NCBI GenBank assembly: GCA_030426945.1
Contig: JAUHXL010000007.1
Span: forward strand, 1-43,517
DNA length: 43,517 nt
Direction of reading: 5' to 3'
Origin: a bacterium
Lineage (GTDB): Bacteria; Myxococcota_A; Bradymonadia; UBA7976; UBA1532
Below, piece by piece: positions 43,090 to 43,517 of this stretch. Numbering within the stretch: the stretch's first letter is position 1; each line of letters opens with the position of its first letter. A program made the position numbers and the translations under genes. Below the pieces are notes generated by a model. The model ran no database searches, was not told the DNA's origin, and worked only from the letters and a program-made list of their open reading frames with translations.

Positions 43090-43448
43090 GCCCGGCAGCA
43101 CGACCGACCTCAGCCGACAAGTCGGATGGGCTGTCAGCGGTCAGCGGTCAGCGGTCAGCCCCGCCTCGGGTGACCGAGACGCCGCGCCCTGGGCGCAGCG
43201 CTCATCGGCGAGCCGCAGCCGTCTGCGCACCCGCCGCGTCACGCTCATGCCTCGGCGCGCTCCGCCAAGCGGCGGCGAAGCCGCCGAGCTGAGAGCTGAA
43301 AGCTGAACGCTGATAGCCCGTCCGCGCCACCGCAGCGCTCACCCGACCGCCGGGTCGGATCGCCGCGCCCTTCCGTCGGTCCACGCCTCCGCTTGCGCCT
43401 CCGCCTCGCCCTTTGGCAAGGTGCGCCCCCGTTGGCCCGGAGGTTCCG
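43090..43448. other. 359-base intergenic region with TCAGC repeats
   Basis: It contains four tandem 7-bp units GTCAGC[G/C] at 43133-43160 and a second array near 43288-43317 whose reverse complement (CTATCAGCGTTCAGC...) resembles the first at about 22 of 29 positions, so the two could pair as a long imperfect hairpin. No gene, RNA gene or clear promoter is visible. Confidence 0.6.
43133..43160. repeat. GTCAGCG tandem repeats
   Basis: Four units of seven bases in direct orientation, the last with C in position seven. They are too short and spacer-free for a CRISPR array. Confidence 0.85.
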
Positions 43449-43517
43449 ATGAGTGTCCTGGTGCTCGGCGCGACCTCGCGCATCGCTCAGCAGATCGCCC
43501 ACCGCTTCGGGGCCGCC
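43449..43517 (+). CDS. Start of a Rossmann-fold (SDR-type) oxidoreductase, cut by window edge
   Basis: The first 23 codons are visible: MSVLVLGATSRIAQQIAHRF, a nucleotide-binding beta-alpha unit with the GxTSxI variant of the SDR glycine motif. The ATG follows GGAGG (43439-43443 region). It is probably a short-chain dehydrogenase/reductase; substrate and exact family cannot be told from this fragment. Confidence 0.65.
   Translation, partial: MSVLVLGATSRIAQQIAHRFGAA

Noticed and set aside
43133-43160. CRISPR-like array at the right end
   Set aside because: The seven-base units have no spacers, and no cas genes are present in the window.

Overview
The window is very GC-rich (core genes have almost only G or C in third codon positions). 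The flanks carry ordinary chromosomal genes of a large-genome soil or marine bacterium: an M16 protease, a ferritin-like protein, an MscS channel, a GH114 lipoprotein, an acyl-lipid desaturase, a SWIM/SNF2 helicase and a tRNA-Leu. Composition, the many lipoproteins and the TCAGC-type intergenic repeats suggest Myxococcota or a related deltaproteobacterial lineage. This is inference only; no rRNA is present.

Layout. (1) 1-7510: housekeeping and envelope genes plus the SNF2 helicase. (2) 7535-10933: a VapBC toxin-antitoxin module with a readable promoter, a small DUF4258-like protein, an unrecognised protein and a lipoprotein metallopeptidase. (3) 11024-40566: a 29.5-kb defence locus, all on the + strand. 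(4) 40566-41431: a DUF433/DUF5615 toxin-antitoxin-like pair between 16-bp direct repeats. (5) 41421-43517: tRNA-Leu(CAA) with promoter and terminator hairpin, a TerB/SPFH/zinc-ribbon protein, an intergenic repeat region and the start of a Rossmann-fold oxidoreductase.

The defence locus is a complete type 2 BREX (Pgl, phage growth limitation) system: pglW (NERD plus pseudokinase plus kinase), pglX (adenine methyltransferase), pglY (ATPase), pglZ (phosphatase-fold), brxD (ATPase) and brxHI (Lhr-like helicase). Two unrecognised genes are translationally coupled in front of pglW. Accessory genes are interleaved: three Schlafen/AlbA_2 ATP-binding proteins, a ParA-like ATPase, a UPF1/DNA2-like SF1 helicase, and a Septu-like ATPase/HNH pair (ptuAB-like). 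Known biology says PglX modifies DNA, while PglW, PglY, PglZ and the helicases and ATPases take part in or control restriction of unmodified phage. The accessory genes probably add separate or back-up defences or regulation.

The most unusual signal is in the junctions. A 102-bp promoter plus 9-codon leader ORF occurs twice, ungapped at about 70% identity, in front of AlbA_2-3 and in front of ptuA. The 3' end and stop of AlbA_2-3 are repeated as a vestige just before brxD, so ptuAB sits between the same 5' and 3' borders as AlbA_2-3. A 38-bp repeat containing the pglX ribosome-binding site and start codon brackets the AlbA_2-2/ParA cassette. Together these suggest an operon that takes up or exchanges defence cassettes at homologous linkers. 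The pglX target-recognition region also shows a sharp local GC drop, as expected for exchanged DNA specificity.
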